Below are positions 36,576 through 45,150 of a stretch of 64,000 bases of DNA, in pieces. A model generated the notes under the pieces. The model made no database searches. It was given only the letters and a program-made list of their open reading frames with translations, and was not told the DNA's origin. The translations under genes were made by a program, and so were the position numbers. Source of the stretch: Prevotella nigrescens (GTDB taxonomy: Bacteria > Bacteroidota > Bacteroidia > Bacteroidales > Bacteroidaceae); the NCBI RefSeq assembly GCF_031191185.1, contig NZ_CP133465.1, forward strand, positions 2,041,255-2,105,254, given 5' to 3'. Each line of letters opens with the position of its first letter. Position 1 is the first letter of the stretch.

Positions 36576-37745
36576 CTATTTGCTTGATTTCAGTTCTATT
36601 CTGAATGTGGTTCCCTTGCCCAATTCGGAACTTTTCACAAAGATTTTACCATTGTGGTATTCTTCCACAATGCGTTTGGCAAGACTTAAACCTAAGCCCC
36701 AGCCACGGCTCTTGGTAGTGAATCCAGGACGGAAAACGTTGCGCAGGTCTTTCTTCCTAATGCCTTTGCCCGTGTCGCTGACCTCTACTACAACACGTTC
36801 GCCAACGGTTTCTACACGTAGCGTAATAGTTCCCGACTCTCCGCCCATGGCATCGACCGCATTTTTACAAAGGTTTTCTATCACCCATTCGAATAGCGAA
36901 GCATTGAGGCGGATAATTATATCGTCGGCAGGAAATACTTTTATCAGCTGGATTTTCTTCGATGTGCGACGGTCCATATAGTCGATAACATGGTCGAGCA
37001 CTTCGCTCAGACTTTCCGGAACGGCTTCGGGCAGCGAGCCAATCTTTGAGAAACGGTCGGCAATGAGCTGCAACCGCTTCACGTCTTTGTCCATTTCGGG
37101 CAGCAAGTCGTCGTCGGGATAGGTTTCCTTCAATATGGTAGTCCACGCCATAAGCGACGAAATGGGGGTGCCCAACTGGTGGGCTGTTTCCTTGCTAAGA
37201 CCTACCCAGACCTTGTTTTGCTCTGCACGCTTCGATGTGAGGAGGGCAAAAATAGCCACTACGACGAAAAGCATTACCACACCCAACTGCACGTATGGAT
37301 AGAATGCAAGGCGTTTCAGCATGAGCGAGTCGTCGTAACAGACGTCGATGTATTCGTTTGAAGCGTCGGAAAGTTGTATTCTTATGTCTTGCTTGTTGGC
37401 TTTCAGGCGTTTTCCCATAGCCGACACATACTGCAAGCTATCCTTGTAGTTCTTGGCATTGATAGCGACGTTGCGGAAGTCGGTTACGTTTCCATCGCTG
37501 TCGAGCACCACGACGGGAATGGTATTGTTGTCGTTGAGCACTTTCAGAACCAATGCAAGGTCGGTATTTTCGTCGGCTTGGCTCAATGCGCGCATCGCCT
37601 CTGCCCACACTTCCATCTTGGTGCGTTCCTGCCGGGCTAAATCTTTCGTAAGGATATTCGATGCTACCAACGAGACAACTGCAATTGCAATTGCTGCCAC
37701 AACAAGAATTATCTTTACCTGCCTTATTCTGTCTGTCCATTGCAT
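36576..37745 (-). CDS. Orphan membrane sensor histidine kinase
   Basis: The 389-aa product has two transmembrane segments (about 11-30 and 150-170) around a small periplasmic sensor region with VLKVLNDNNTIPVVVLDSDG. The phosphoacceptor region is LSKETAHQLGTPISSLMAW. The ATPase domain has CKNAVDAMGG (N box), VEVSDTGKGI (G1) and RGWGLGLSLAKRIVEEYH (G2). No response regulator lies next to it, so its partner is encoded elsewhere. The signal is unknown. Confidence 0.88.
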   Translation of the reverse strand: MQWTDRIRQVKIILVVAAIAIAVVSLVASNILTKDLARQERTKMEVWAEAMRALSQADENTDLALVLKVLNDNNTIPVVVLDSDGNVTDFRNVAINAKNYKDSLQYVSAMGKRLKANKQDIRIQLSDASNEYIDVCYDDSLMLKRLAFYPYVQLGVVMLFVVVAIFALLTSKRAEQNKVWVGLSKETAHQLGTPISSLMAWTTILKETYPDDDLLPEMDKDVKRLQLIADRFSKIGSLPEAVPESLSEVLDHVIDYMDRRTSKKIQLIKVFPADDIIIRLNASLFEWVIENLCKNAVDAMGGESGTITLRVETVGERVVVEVSDTGKGIRKKDLRNVFRPGFTTKSRGWGLGLSLAKRIVEEYHNGKIFVKSSELGKGTTFRIELKSSK

Positions 37746-37811
37746 AACGCCTATATAAACGACTGAAATTCGATTTTATTGTATGTCGTTGTGCCCTCTT
37801 TGGCACGTATG

Positions 37812-37850
37812 AAAACAATAAGGGCGCACCTGAAATTAAGGTACGCCCTT
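37812..37850 (-). terminator. Rho-independent terminator after the 37891-39453 gene
   Basis: AAGGGCGCACCT (37820-37831) and AGGTACGCCCTT (37839-37850) form a 12-bp stem with one mismatch and a 7-base loop; TGTTTT follows on the minus strand. Confidence 0.8.
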
Positions 37851-37890
37851 GTAGTGTAAATTTAATGATTACTGAATTAGAAGCAAGTCA

Positions 37891-39453
37891 TCACTTAACG
37901 AAAACCTTCTTGGTTGTTCCGTCAGATGACTTCACGATGTTCAGACCTTTCTGCAAGTGCTGGAGTCTGTAGCCATCTACTGAGTAGTACGTCTCGGTGG
38001 CGTTGTCGTTGACGGTGGCATTCTCGATACCTGCATAGACAACTTCCGCAGTCATCGGGTCGCTTGAATATTTCTTGCCATCTTCCTCGTATACCATCAC
38101 TACCGAAATCTTCTTTATGGAAGAGTCGTAGAAGTGCAAGATGCGCTGGTCGTCTGCTATCTTAATGTCTTCATTCTTCTTGTCTTGATAGTTGAAAGGA
38201 ATGTTAATCATATCGTTATCAATATAGAAGAATATGTCTTTGGTGAACTTGAAAGGTTCGGTGTTGTTGTTAATGTAAACATTGTAGTACATCTTGTTGG
38301 GGTCGAGATAGTTGCCATCGACATCTGCGTTCTTTACATAGAAAGCCAATGTAATGGTGGTCGTAGAATAGTCGTAGCTCTCAACGGCTGAACAGTAGTG
38401 TAACTTTGGAGTTTCCGGCTTGGCAGCCTTCTGTTGGTATGGAGTCAGAACCAAGTTCTCAAGACTTTCGAGGTCTTCTTTCGGGACATTCTTCTCGCTG
38501 CTCCTGCCCATTACAATCTTGAGTATCTTGTCGTTGGTGAGCGCACCGGTTGTGCTATTGATGCTAAATTCGAGCTTTCCGGCAATGGTTGCAGCATCGT
38601 TGTAGGCTGCTGCGAAAGCGTGATATTCAGCCTTGTCGTTCGAATACTTTAAGAAATCGCCTTTTACGGCTTTGCCAAGATACTGGTTTGTCGGCATGAC
38701 AGCCTTGTTGCCGTCCTTTGTGAGCTTCACCCAAATATTGGCAAGTTTCTGGCTTTTCGAAATTCCTTTCAGGTAAATGTCGTTGCCGTCGATTGCCGCC
38801 TCTATGATGCGTGGAGATGTTTCTCCCTTGCAAGTAAGCGTGTACTGTTTCTTGACGGCAGAGGCAGGAGGTGTAACAAGCTTGTCGCCGAAGGTCTGGA
38901 TAGTAACAGCCCAGTCGCCATATTGGCTATCCCATGTATCTTTGTTGTATACCATTCCCAATATTTCGTTCTTGGAACCTGCTCCTAACATCTTAAGGGT
39001 CTTTCCGTCCCAAGTGAACTCCATATAGTTCTTGTTTGCTGCAACTACTTCGTACTGGTTGTTGTCTTTGATTGCCATGCGGTTAAGCTTGAATATGCGC
39101 TCTGTGCTGCCCGATTCTTCATCGTCGTCGCCCCCGTTGTTGTCTTTGTAGATTACTTGAGGCAAAGTTGCCTTGTACTTTCCGTCGCCGACCTTGTCTA
39201 ATTTCAGCCACGACTTACTGTCGAGTCCTGAAAGAGGATTGTAAATGTAAAGGCAACCATCATCGCCTTCCACAATTTTAGAAACCAAACCTTCGTATGT
39301 ACCAGGTTCTGTGCCAGTCCAGCCTTTCTTTACCCAAGAGTCGCTGCTGCGATACATATTATCAATCAGCTTTCCTTTTGGTGTGTCTACTATCTGTGCT
39401 GAAGCCGTAAGGCTCAGTGCTAATGCACAAATAGAAAATAAAGTCTTTCTCAT
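37891..39453 (-). CDS. Secreted protein with a C-terminal sorting-like tail
   Basis: The 520-aa product has a signal peptide (MRKTLFSICALALSLTASAQ). The body contains several strand-rich segments but no recognised enzyme motif. The last 45 residues (YYSVDGYRLQ..., KGLNIVKSSD, KKVFVK) resemble short C-terminal domains found on many Prevotella surface proteins, possibly a T9SS-type signal. It is flanked by its own terminator downstream and a 23-bp repeat array upstream, so it is probably monocistronic. Confidence 0.7.
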   Translation of the reverse strand: MRKTLFSICALALSLTASAQIVDTPKGKLIDNMYRSSDSWVKKGWTGTEPGTYEGLVSKIVEGDDGCLYIYNPLSGLDSKSWLKLDKVGDGKYKATLPQVIYKDNNGGDDDEESGSTERIFKLNRMAIKDNNQYEVVAANKNYMEFTWDGKTLKMLGAGSKNEILGMVYNKDTWDSQYGDWAVTIQTFGDKLVTPPASAVKKQYTLTCKGETSPRIIEAAIDGNDIYLKGISKSQKLANIWVKLTKDGNKAVMPTNQYLGKAVKGDFLKYSNDKAEYHAFAAAYNDAATIAGKLEFSINSTTGALTNDKILKIVMGRSSEKNVPKEDLESLENLVLTPYQQKAAKPETPKLHYCSAVESYDYSTTTITLAFYVKNADVDGNYLDPNKMYYNVYINNNTEPFKFTKDIFFYIDNDMINIPFNYQDKKNEDIKIADDQRILHFYDSSIKKISVVMVYEEDGKKYSSDPMTAEVVYAGIENATVNDNATETYYSVDGYRLQHLQKGLNIVKSSDGTTKKVFVK

Positions 39454-39532
39454 AATTCTATACTTTAAATGATAAATAATCTGTCCATATTTTTAATGTG
39501 AGTCGATGAATTTAAAGAGGTGTGAGTCTGAC

Positions 39533-39690
39533 ACGAATCGTCTTCTCAACAGCTGTTAAAATCGCTTCGGAGTTACGGCAATCATCGCTTCGGGGTTACG
39601 GCAATCGTCGCTTCGGGGTTACGGCAATCGTCGCTTCGGGGTTACGACAATCGCCGCTACGGGGTTACGATAAACACAGCTGTTCTGATG
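39533..39690 (+). repeat. 23-bp tandem repeat array, locus 2
   Basis: Five 23-bp units begin at 39556, 39579, 39602, 39625 and 39648, with the same sequence as the array at 30028-30233 (CGCTTCGGGGTTACGG plus CAATCGT). It also opens with AACAGC (39548-39553) and closes with TAAACACAGCTGTT (39671-39684). It fills most of the 312-bp gap between the PorV-like gene and the 37891-39453 gene. Confidence 0.9.
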
Positions 39691-39765
39691 CCACGAAACT
39701 CTGCGCCCTGATGCTTGAAGCATGAATGAACTGCACGCTGATAAATTCGTTAAACTCACGTTGTT

Positions 39766-40719
39766 TTAGAAATCATATCCGATGCCAACGGTGCAATAGC
39801 TGCTTCCGGCATCAACTGTCTTCAGCATATAACCTCCGTTAAGGCGTAGTCCGCGATACTTAATGCCTGCACCCATGGTAAAGTGGCTGAGGTTGTGGTC
39901 GCCATACTCGTAGCCTGCCCGCACCGACACCATATTATTATAGGTGTATTCGAGTCCTCCGCCAGCCATGAATACCTTGGTTTCTGATGGCTGGAAGAAG
40001 TATCGTGCAGACACGGCTGCACCGACTTGGTGCTTGTCTGCCATATCAACCGATAATGCTCCGCCTACTGCAACGTGTGTGGGCATTGAAACCTTGTAGC
40101 CATTGCCGTAATCAAGTTTAGGACCTATTGCTGCAACTTTGGCGTCTACCATGAAGTTTGCAGACTTGTTTGCTACCGTCATATCGTTGTTCTGATAGGA
40201 AGCTCCTACAGTAAATGCGCCACCATTGGCATTTTTTGAGAGGTGGCTGAAAATAATACTTCCCGTTGCATAGACTGAAAAGCCTTTGCCTATCATATAT
40301 GCATAACCAAAGTCGATGGTCCAGTCGTAGGGCTTGTAGTCTTTGGTTGGTTCCCCGAGCATATTGAACCCTTTGACTTTTAATCCACCTGCATAGCGGA
40401 AACCGGCAAATGCTGCGTGTCGCTTGGCAAACTTATATCCCACAGTGGCTGTGTATAGTCCGAATGTACCTTCAACACCTTCTTCCTTTTCGTATATGGA
40501 AGCAGAAGCATCTGTCGTAAACTTCTTATCCACACCGAAGAGAGCAGAGGGACTGTTGTATAGATACATTCCCTCGGCAGCTACCGATGCATTGCCCATG
40601 GCAGCTGTTCTGGCATCGGTATTTGCAGTTAATATTGGAAGGGTCTGCCCTTGGGCGTTAGTCCGCGTAGCACCGAAAAGTGCTGCACAAGCAATCATGA
40701 TGATGTGTTTTGACTTCAT
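39766..40719 (-). CDS. PorV/PorQ-family outer membrane protein
   Basis: The 317-aa product has a signal peptide (IIMIACAALFGATRTNAQ). The mature N-terminus TDARTAAMGNASVAAEGMYL followed by YNSPSAL is the hallmark of the PorV/PorQ/UPF0164 barrel family. The rest alternates short strands, as in a 14-stranded barrel. PorV proteins shuttle cargo of the type IX secretion system to the surface. It follows the S8 protease gene by 11 bp; that protease has a T9SS-like tail, which makes a dedicated cargo-carrier pair plausible. Confidence 0.78.
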   Translation of the reverse strand: MKSKHIIMIACAALFGATRTNAQGQTLPILTANTDARTAAMGNASVAAEGMYLYNSPSALFGVDKKFTTDASASIYEKEEGVEGTFGLYTATVGYKFAKRHAAFAGFRYAGGLKVKGFNMLGEPTKDYKPYDWTIDFGYAYMIGKGFSVYATGSIIFSHLSKNANGGAFTVGASYQNNDMTVANKSANFMVDAKVAAIGPKLDYGNGYKVSMPTHVAVGGALSVDMADKHQVGAAVSARYFFQPSETKVFMAGGGLEYTYNNMVSVRAGYEYGDHNLSHFTMGAGIKYRGLRLNGGYMLKTVDAGSSYCTVGIGYDF

Positions 40720-40730
40720 ACTCGTTGTAA

Positions 40731-43493
40731 TTATCGTTTAATGAACATTTGAGTGTAATCGCCCTTGCTTGTATGCACGGTAAGTTTGTAGGTTCCTGAA
40801 TGCAGTTTGGCAAGGTTCAGTGTAGCAACATTGTTCTTGTCTGGAGTTACAGTGGCTTTCATTACTCGTTCTCCTACTGTGGAACTGATAACAAACTCTG
40901 CTTGTTTTACTTCGGGGTTGAGCAGAGCGTTAATATCTCTTTTTACAGGAACTGGATAAACAGCATAGACCGGAGCCGACTTTCTTGCAACGACACGGAT
41001 TTGGAAGGAACCTTCAGAAGAGGTTTGGTGTCCATCTGATGCAAGAATGCTAATGCGGGTTATACCCTTTGTCAATGGCTTTAGCTGAAGAACATCGTTG
41101 CTGATGTCAGCTGCGGCAATGCTGTTGTTTGAAACATTGGCTTTGTAAGAAAGCGGATTGCTGCCACTGTTCGTATAATGTCCCTTCAAAGGAATGTTCA
41201 CAGCACCTTCATCTAACCCTATTATATAGTTGTCGAACGGCTTCTCCAATTTCGGAGGCATATACTTGAGTATCTTGAATGTAAAACTCTTCTGCGATTT
41301 TGCACCTAAGTCGTCTGAGAAAACAAATGTGCAGGTGTGGCTGCCTGCTTCGAGGACGGGGACAATGGTAACATTTACAGTTGATTTATTTACTGTGTAC
41401 GATACACCTTTGGTTTCGCCGGTAGTCTTTAAATCCCATTCGTGTCCGTCAGGGTCGGTAACTTTGAAGCTGAAAGTCTTTCGGTCGTTGTTGTTCAATT
41501 CGATAACTCCTTCTGGGAAATCGGTAACTTCCGGAGCATGGTTGAGTTTCGTTGTACATTTTTGAATAGCAGGTTCTGAGAGGTTGCCCCAACGGTCTAC
41601 AGCTACTACGGCGACACTGTACGTCTTGTTATCTTTAAGATTGTCGAAAGTAAACTTAAGCGTTTCGCCTAAATTGTGCCCCACACCATTTATTTCCTGG
41701 TAGTTCATATTCTTGAGATTATCAGCAGTCAGTTCGTTGGGACTGATGTATAATCGATAGAATGCTGCGGTCTTATCTTCATCTTTTGCAATGCTCCATT
41801 CAGCAGTGATGTCTACAAAGTCTGGCGTAAGGGTCAATGTCCCAACTTTCTCCGGAGCAATCTTCGTATCAGATTCGAAGGCTGCTTCAGCATCGATATA
41901 TCCTTTACCCAACTTTCCCTTATATATTGGATTTATTTCGTCAATGTTGAAAGGTCTGTATGCGGTAATCAAACGCGACTTCAGTTCTTCATTGGTAAAA
42001 CCTTGCTTTCCGAAATACGACGCAATAAGTGCTGCAATACCTGAAACATGCGGACAAGCCATTGACGTTCCTTGTAGATAGCCATAACCCGAAGCAACTT
42101 TGGTCTTCGGCATAGTACTTAAGACACCGCCTTCTGTTCCGAAGGTTTCTTGGTCTCCGCCCGGTGCCATTATGGTAATCCATTTAGCAAAGTTACTATA
42201 ACTTGCCTTGGTGAAGTCCCAAGCCATAGCAGAAACAGAAACAGTAGGGGCATAGCAAGCTGGATAAGCAGAAAACTCTTTGTTCTCGTTGCCTGCAGCA
42301 AATATAACAACACCGCCCTTCATCGGAGAGTCTGCCCGTTGCTGCCCCGTAGCATCGCAACCTGCCATCTTGATGAAATAGTCGATAGCTTCTTTCAGTA
42401 ATTTGGGCATTTCAGTAACATCAGCTGTTGATGAATACCCCCAAGAATTCTGACAGATGACAGCTCCATTGTCAGCTGCATATTTAATGGCAGCTGCTGC
42501 ATCGCCTTGTTCGTTCTTCTTTCTGAAAATCTGGCAACTCATAAGTCGTACACCGCTGCCTGCAGTTCCGTCGCCGCCTGCTACTCCTGCAACACCCTTC
42601 CCGTTGTTATTGCGTGCACCAACAGTACCAGCAACGTGTGTGCCGTGTCCGTCGTCGTCAGGTTCGATTTTGCCTCCGACAACACCGTCTGCCGTTACGA
42701 AGTTGTAACCGTAAACGTCGTCTACAAATCCGTTACCGTCATCATCAACATTTGGTTGGCCGTTCTTTTCCTTTTCGTTTATGTAGAGGTTATCCACCAA
42801 ATCTTCGTGGGTAATATCAATACCGCCATCGACAATGGCAACAATAACATTGCTCTTACCTGCCGTGTACTTTTCCCATACAGGCTTTACATTACAGTCA
42901 GCTCCTTTCTTTGCGTGTGCACTTACTGAGCCATCGTTGTAATAATGCCATTGCTTTGACAGATATGGGTCGTTAAAGACACCTGCAGCACCTTTCATTT
43001 CTGCGCTCGCACTTGGACCATTATAGGGCTTTACTGTAACTTTTGGACGTGCAATGGGCAGAACACGTTCTGCGTATTCTATTCCGTTTACTTTGTTGAA
43101 CTGTTGTAATACAGCTGAAACATCTTTACTTTCATCGAAATAGATGGTGTACCAACGGTCGAGTCCCTCTGCTACTGTCCGTGCTTCATAGATTCCCGCA
43201 GGCTTGAAAACTCTTTCCATTCTATAGGCACCCGAGAATTTCATTGCTGAAGCCATTGCCGAAGGTACACTCTGCATCTCTACATCTCCATTAGGAGAAC
43301 TTGGTATGGCATAGTTAGTGCCTTTCGCCAACTTTACATTAATGCGACCTTTTACCGCAAAAAGGTCTTTATCAATGGTAACATTGCGTGTATTGGAATT
43401 GGTTGCGTCCAAATCCAAGCTATCTTGACACGATGTTGTGAGCATCATACCAAAGATAGCACACACAAATAAATATATAATAGATTTTTTCAT
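40731..43493 (-). CDS. Subtilisin-like (S8) lipoprotein protease with fibronectin-type domain and T9SS-like tail
   Basis: The product is 920 aa from the ATG at 43491-43493. It has a lipobox-like signal (FGMMLTTSC, Cys22), an inhibitor-like propeptide (about 45-150), and an S8 catalytic domain with Asp222 (IVDGG), His283 (DGHGTHVAG) and Ser477 (GTSMACPHVSG). A fibronectin-III-like region (about 550-645) and Ig-like domains follow. The last 75 residues (YPVPVKRDIN..., YKLTVHTSKGDYTQMFIKR) resemble a type A sorting domain. A lipid anchor and a T9SS tail together are unusual. It is co-transcribed with two BACON lipoproteins and a PorV-like protein. Confidence 0.88.
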   Translation of the reverse strand: MKKSIIYLFVCAIFGMMLTTSCQDSLDLDATNSNTRNVTIDKDLFAVKGRINVKLAKGTNYAIPSSPNGDVEMQSVPSAMASAMKFSGAYRMERVFKPAGIYEARTVAEGLDRWYTIYFDESKDVSAVLQQFNKVNGIEYAERVLPIARPKVTVKPYNGPSASAEMKGAAGVFNDPYLSKQWHYYNDGSVSAHAKKGADCNVKPVWEKYTAGKSNVIVAIVDGGIDITHEDLVDNLYINEKEKNGQPNVDDDGNGFVDDVYGYNFVTADGVVGGKIEPDDDGHGTHVAGTVGARNNNGKGVAGVAGGDGTAGSGVRLMSCQIFRKKNEQGDAAAAIKYAADNGAVICQNSWGYSSTADVTEMPKLLKEAIDYFIKMAGCDATGQQRADSPMKGGVVIFAAGNENKEFSAYPACYAPTVSVSAMAWDFTKASYSNFAKWITIMAPGGDQETFGTEGGVLSTMPKTKVASGYGYLQGTSMACPHVSGIAALIASYFGKQGFTNEELKSRLITAYRPFNIDEINPIYKGKLGKGYIDAEAAFESDTKIAPEKVGTLTLTPDFVDITAEWSIAKDEDKTAAFYRLYISPNELTADNLKNMNYQEINGVGHNLGETLKFTFDNLKDNKTYSVAVVAVDRWGNLSEPAIQKCTTKLNHAPEVTDFPEGVIELNNNDRKTFSFKVTDPDGHEWDLKTTGETKGVSYTVNKSTVNVTIVPVLEAGSHTCTFVFSDDLGAKSQKSFTFKILKYMPPKLEKPFDNYIIGLDEGAVNIPLKGHYTNSGSNPLSYKANVSNNSIAAADISNDVLQLKPLTKGITRISILASDGHQTSSEGSFQIRVVARKSAPVYAVYPVPVKRDINALLNPEVKQAEFVISSTVGERVMKATVTPDKNNVATLNLAKLHSGTYKLTVHTSKGDYTQMFIKR

Positions 43494-43510
43494 TACTATT
43501 CCTTTCAATA

Positions 43511-45115
43511 TTATTTCCTTGGATTGTGTTTGTTGAGCATACTCTCAACCTTTGCCAATGTCTCTTGCTTGCTTTCAGCAAAGACATTCGGTTTGTAAAG
43601 TACGCTGATTTGCATTACTGGCTGTCCATCATTTACATCGGCAAACTTTTCACCCGAAATAGCCAATGTCAGATAATCAGAGCGACGGGCATAGACATGA
43701 TGTTTGCCATTATAGCCTACAAACTCAAAGTTATTTGAAGTAAGCAACTTGTCGAACTCACGAGTTACAAACCATTCTTTGCCGTGTTGCCATATACCTA
43801 AGTTTGGTTGGCTGAAGCTTAGACTGTACTGCTCAACACTTCCAACCATTTCTTGTGGGGCTGGAAAATCTCCACCACGAGTGTAGAAGAAGTATGTGCG
43901 AGTTACCAATATGGGGTCTTTTGTCTTATAGACGATAGCTTCAATTTCCCTATTCTTAGAGACCTGTCGTTTAACTTCTTCACTGTTCTGCTCTTTTTCA
44001 TATTCTTCTACTGCACTGACTTTCTTATCAGTTTTATTCAGAAGATAAAGTGGACCAAGGTTAAGACTCTTGAATGTTTCATAATCATGGTCTTGAATGT
44101 GCATCTGGTAAAAGAACAATACGACACTGTTGTTGCTTTCCAGAATGTCTACGTCCATTGTCATAAGCTCTTTCTGGTTGACGTAGTGGTTAGGATCCTT
44201 TGCATCTCTTTCATACCCATTGGCTTTTACGAAGTCTTGGAAAGCCTGCGTTTTCACAGATTCGACACCTTCCCTGGTCAGTGAACGTGTGAAGATACGA
44301 GTAGGCATAAAGTATTGTGTGTCGTGAACATAGAATACTTCCTTGAATAAAGGCGATGATGTCCTGAAGACATAGCTTTCTTCGTACAGTCCACCTTGTG
44401 GATCTGGGGCACCATACTCTGTAAGAATGCTTCCACGACGGTACTCAAAGTCCATCATCTTATAAAGACTGAAAGGAGTGCCGGGGTTGCATGCTAATAT
44501 AAAAGTAGCCACTCCCGGTTGCTTAACAACAACCTCACTGTTCTTTCCTGCACTTGATATTGTAAGCTTTATGCTTCTTTCCATTGCACTGTGATTTGTC
44601 TTGGAAATGAACTTCAAAGCATTCTTCTTCTTGATAATCTGCAACCAATCAGGCTTCTCGCTCTGAACCATTTCGTACATACTGCTTTCCAAATTAATGT
44701 CCACAGTGGTTGTGCCTCCTGCTTGTGGCAGAATAATTTCACCATTGGCAATGTCCAACGAAAGGTCAGCAGCACTTTGATTTACCATTATCTTTTCAAC
44801 AGCCAAACCACCGTCTACGAGAATGTAACTGTTTCTTGCTATTCCACTCGTGTTAGCGTCTGCTTTTACAATAATCTCATTTCCGTTTTGGGTGAGGTGT
44901 ACCCACTGTTTGGGAGTTGTTGCAATCCATTCCTTGCAGTTCGTGTTCACGGTAATGGTCTTCTCACTAATCTGATTAGTAAACTTTATCTCCTTTTCAG
45001 AGACACTTAGCTGCGGTTGTTCGAAATCGACACTTTCTGCACAGCCTGCCACCATTGCTAATAGCAGGCATACAGATGAGTATCGAAGCAGCTTATATAA
45101 ATTTATTATGCGCAT
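43511..45115 (-). CDS. BACON-domain lipoprotein 2
   Basis: The 534-aa product has a lipobox (LLLAMVAGC, Cys25). Two or three BACON-type Ig domains follow (about 35-200; repeated WIATTPKQWVHL and WLQIIKKKNALKF segments), then a conserved 300-aa C-terminal region starting near FILACNPGTPFSLYKMMDFE. The neighbouring gene encodes a clear paralogue with the same architecture. BACON domains are common in surface lipoproteins of Bacteroidetes that bind glycans or mucin. It is the second gene of the protease operon. Confidence 0.82.
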   Translation of the reverse strand: MRIINLYKLLRYSSVCLLLAMVAGCAESVDFEQPQLSVSEKEIKFTNQISEKTITVNTNCKEWIATTPKQWVHLTQNGNEIIVKADANTSGIARNSYILVDGGLAVEKIMVNQSAADLSLDIANGEIILPQAGGTTTVDINLESSMYEMVQSEKPDWLQIIKKKNALKFISKTNHSAMERSIKLTISSAGKNSEVVVKQPGVATFILACNPGTPFSLYKMMDFEYRRGSILTEYGAPDPQGGLYEESYVFRTSSPLFKEVFYVHDTQYFMPTRIFTRSLTREGVESVKTQAFQDFVKANGYERDAKDPNHYVNQKELMTMDVDILESNNSVVLFFYQMHIQDHDYETFKSLNLGPLYLLNKTDKKVSAVEEYEKEQNSEEVKRQVSKNREIEAIVYKTKDPILVTRTYFFYTRGGDFPAPQEMVGSVEQYSLSFSQPNLGIWQHGKEWFVTREFDKLLTSNNFEFVGYNGKHHVYARRSDYLTLAISGEKFADVNDGQPVMQISVLYKPNVFAESKQETLAKVESMLNKHNPRK

Positions 45116-45150
45116 ATCGAATAAGAGTTAAATAAGGTATAACCACTTAA

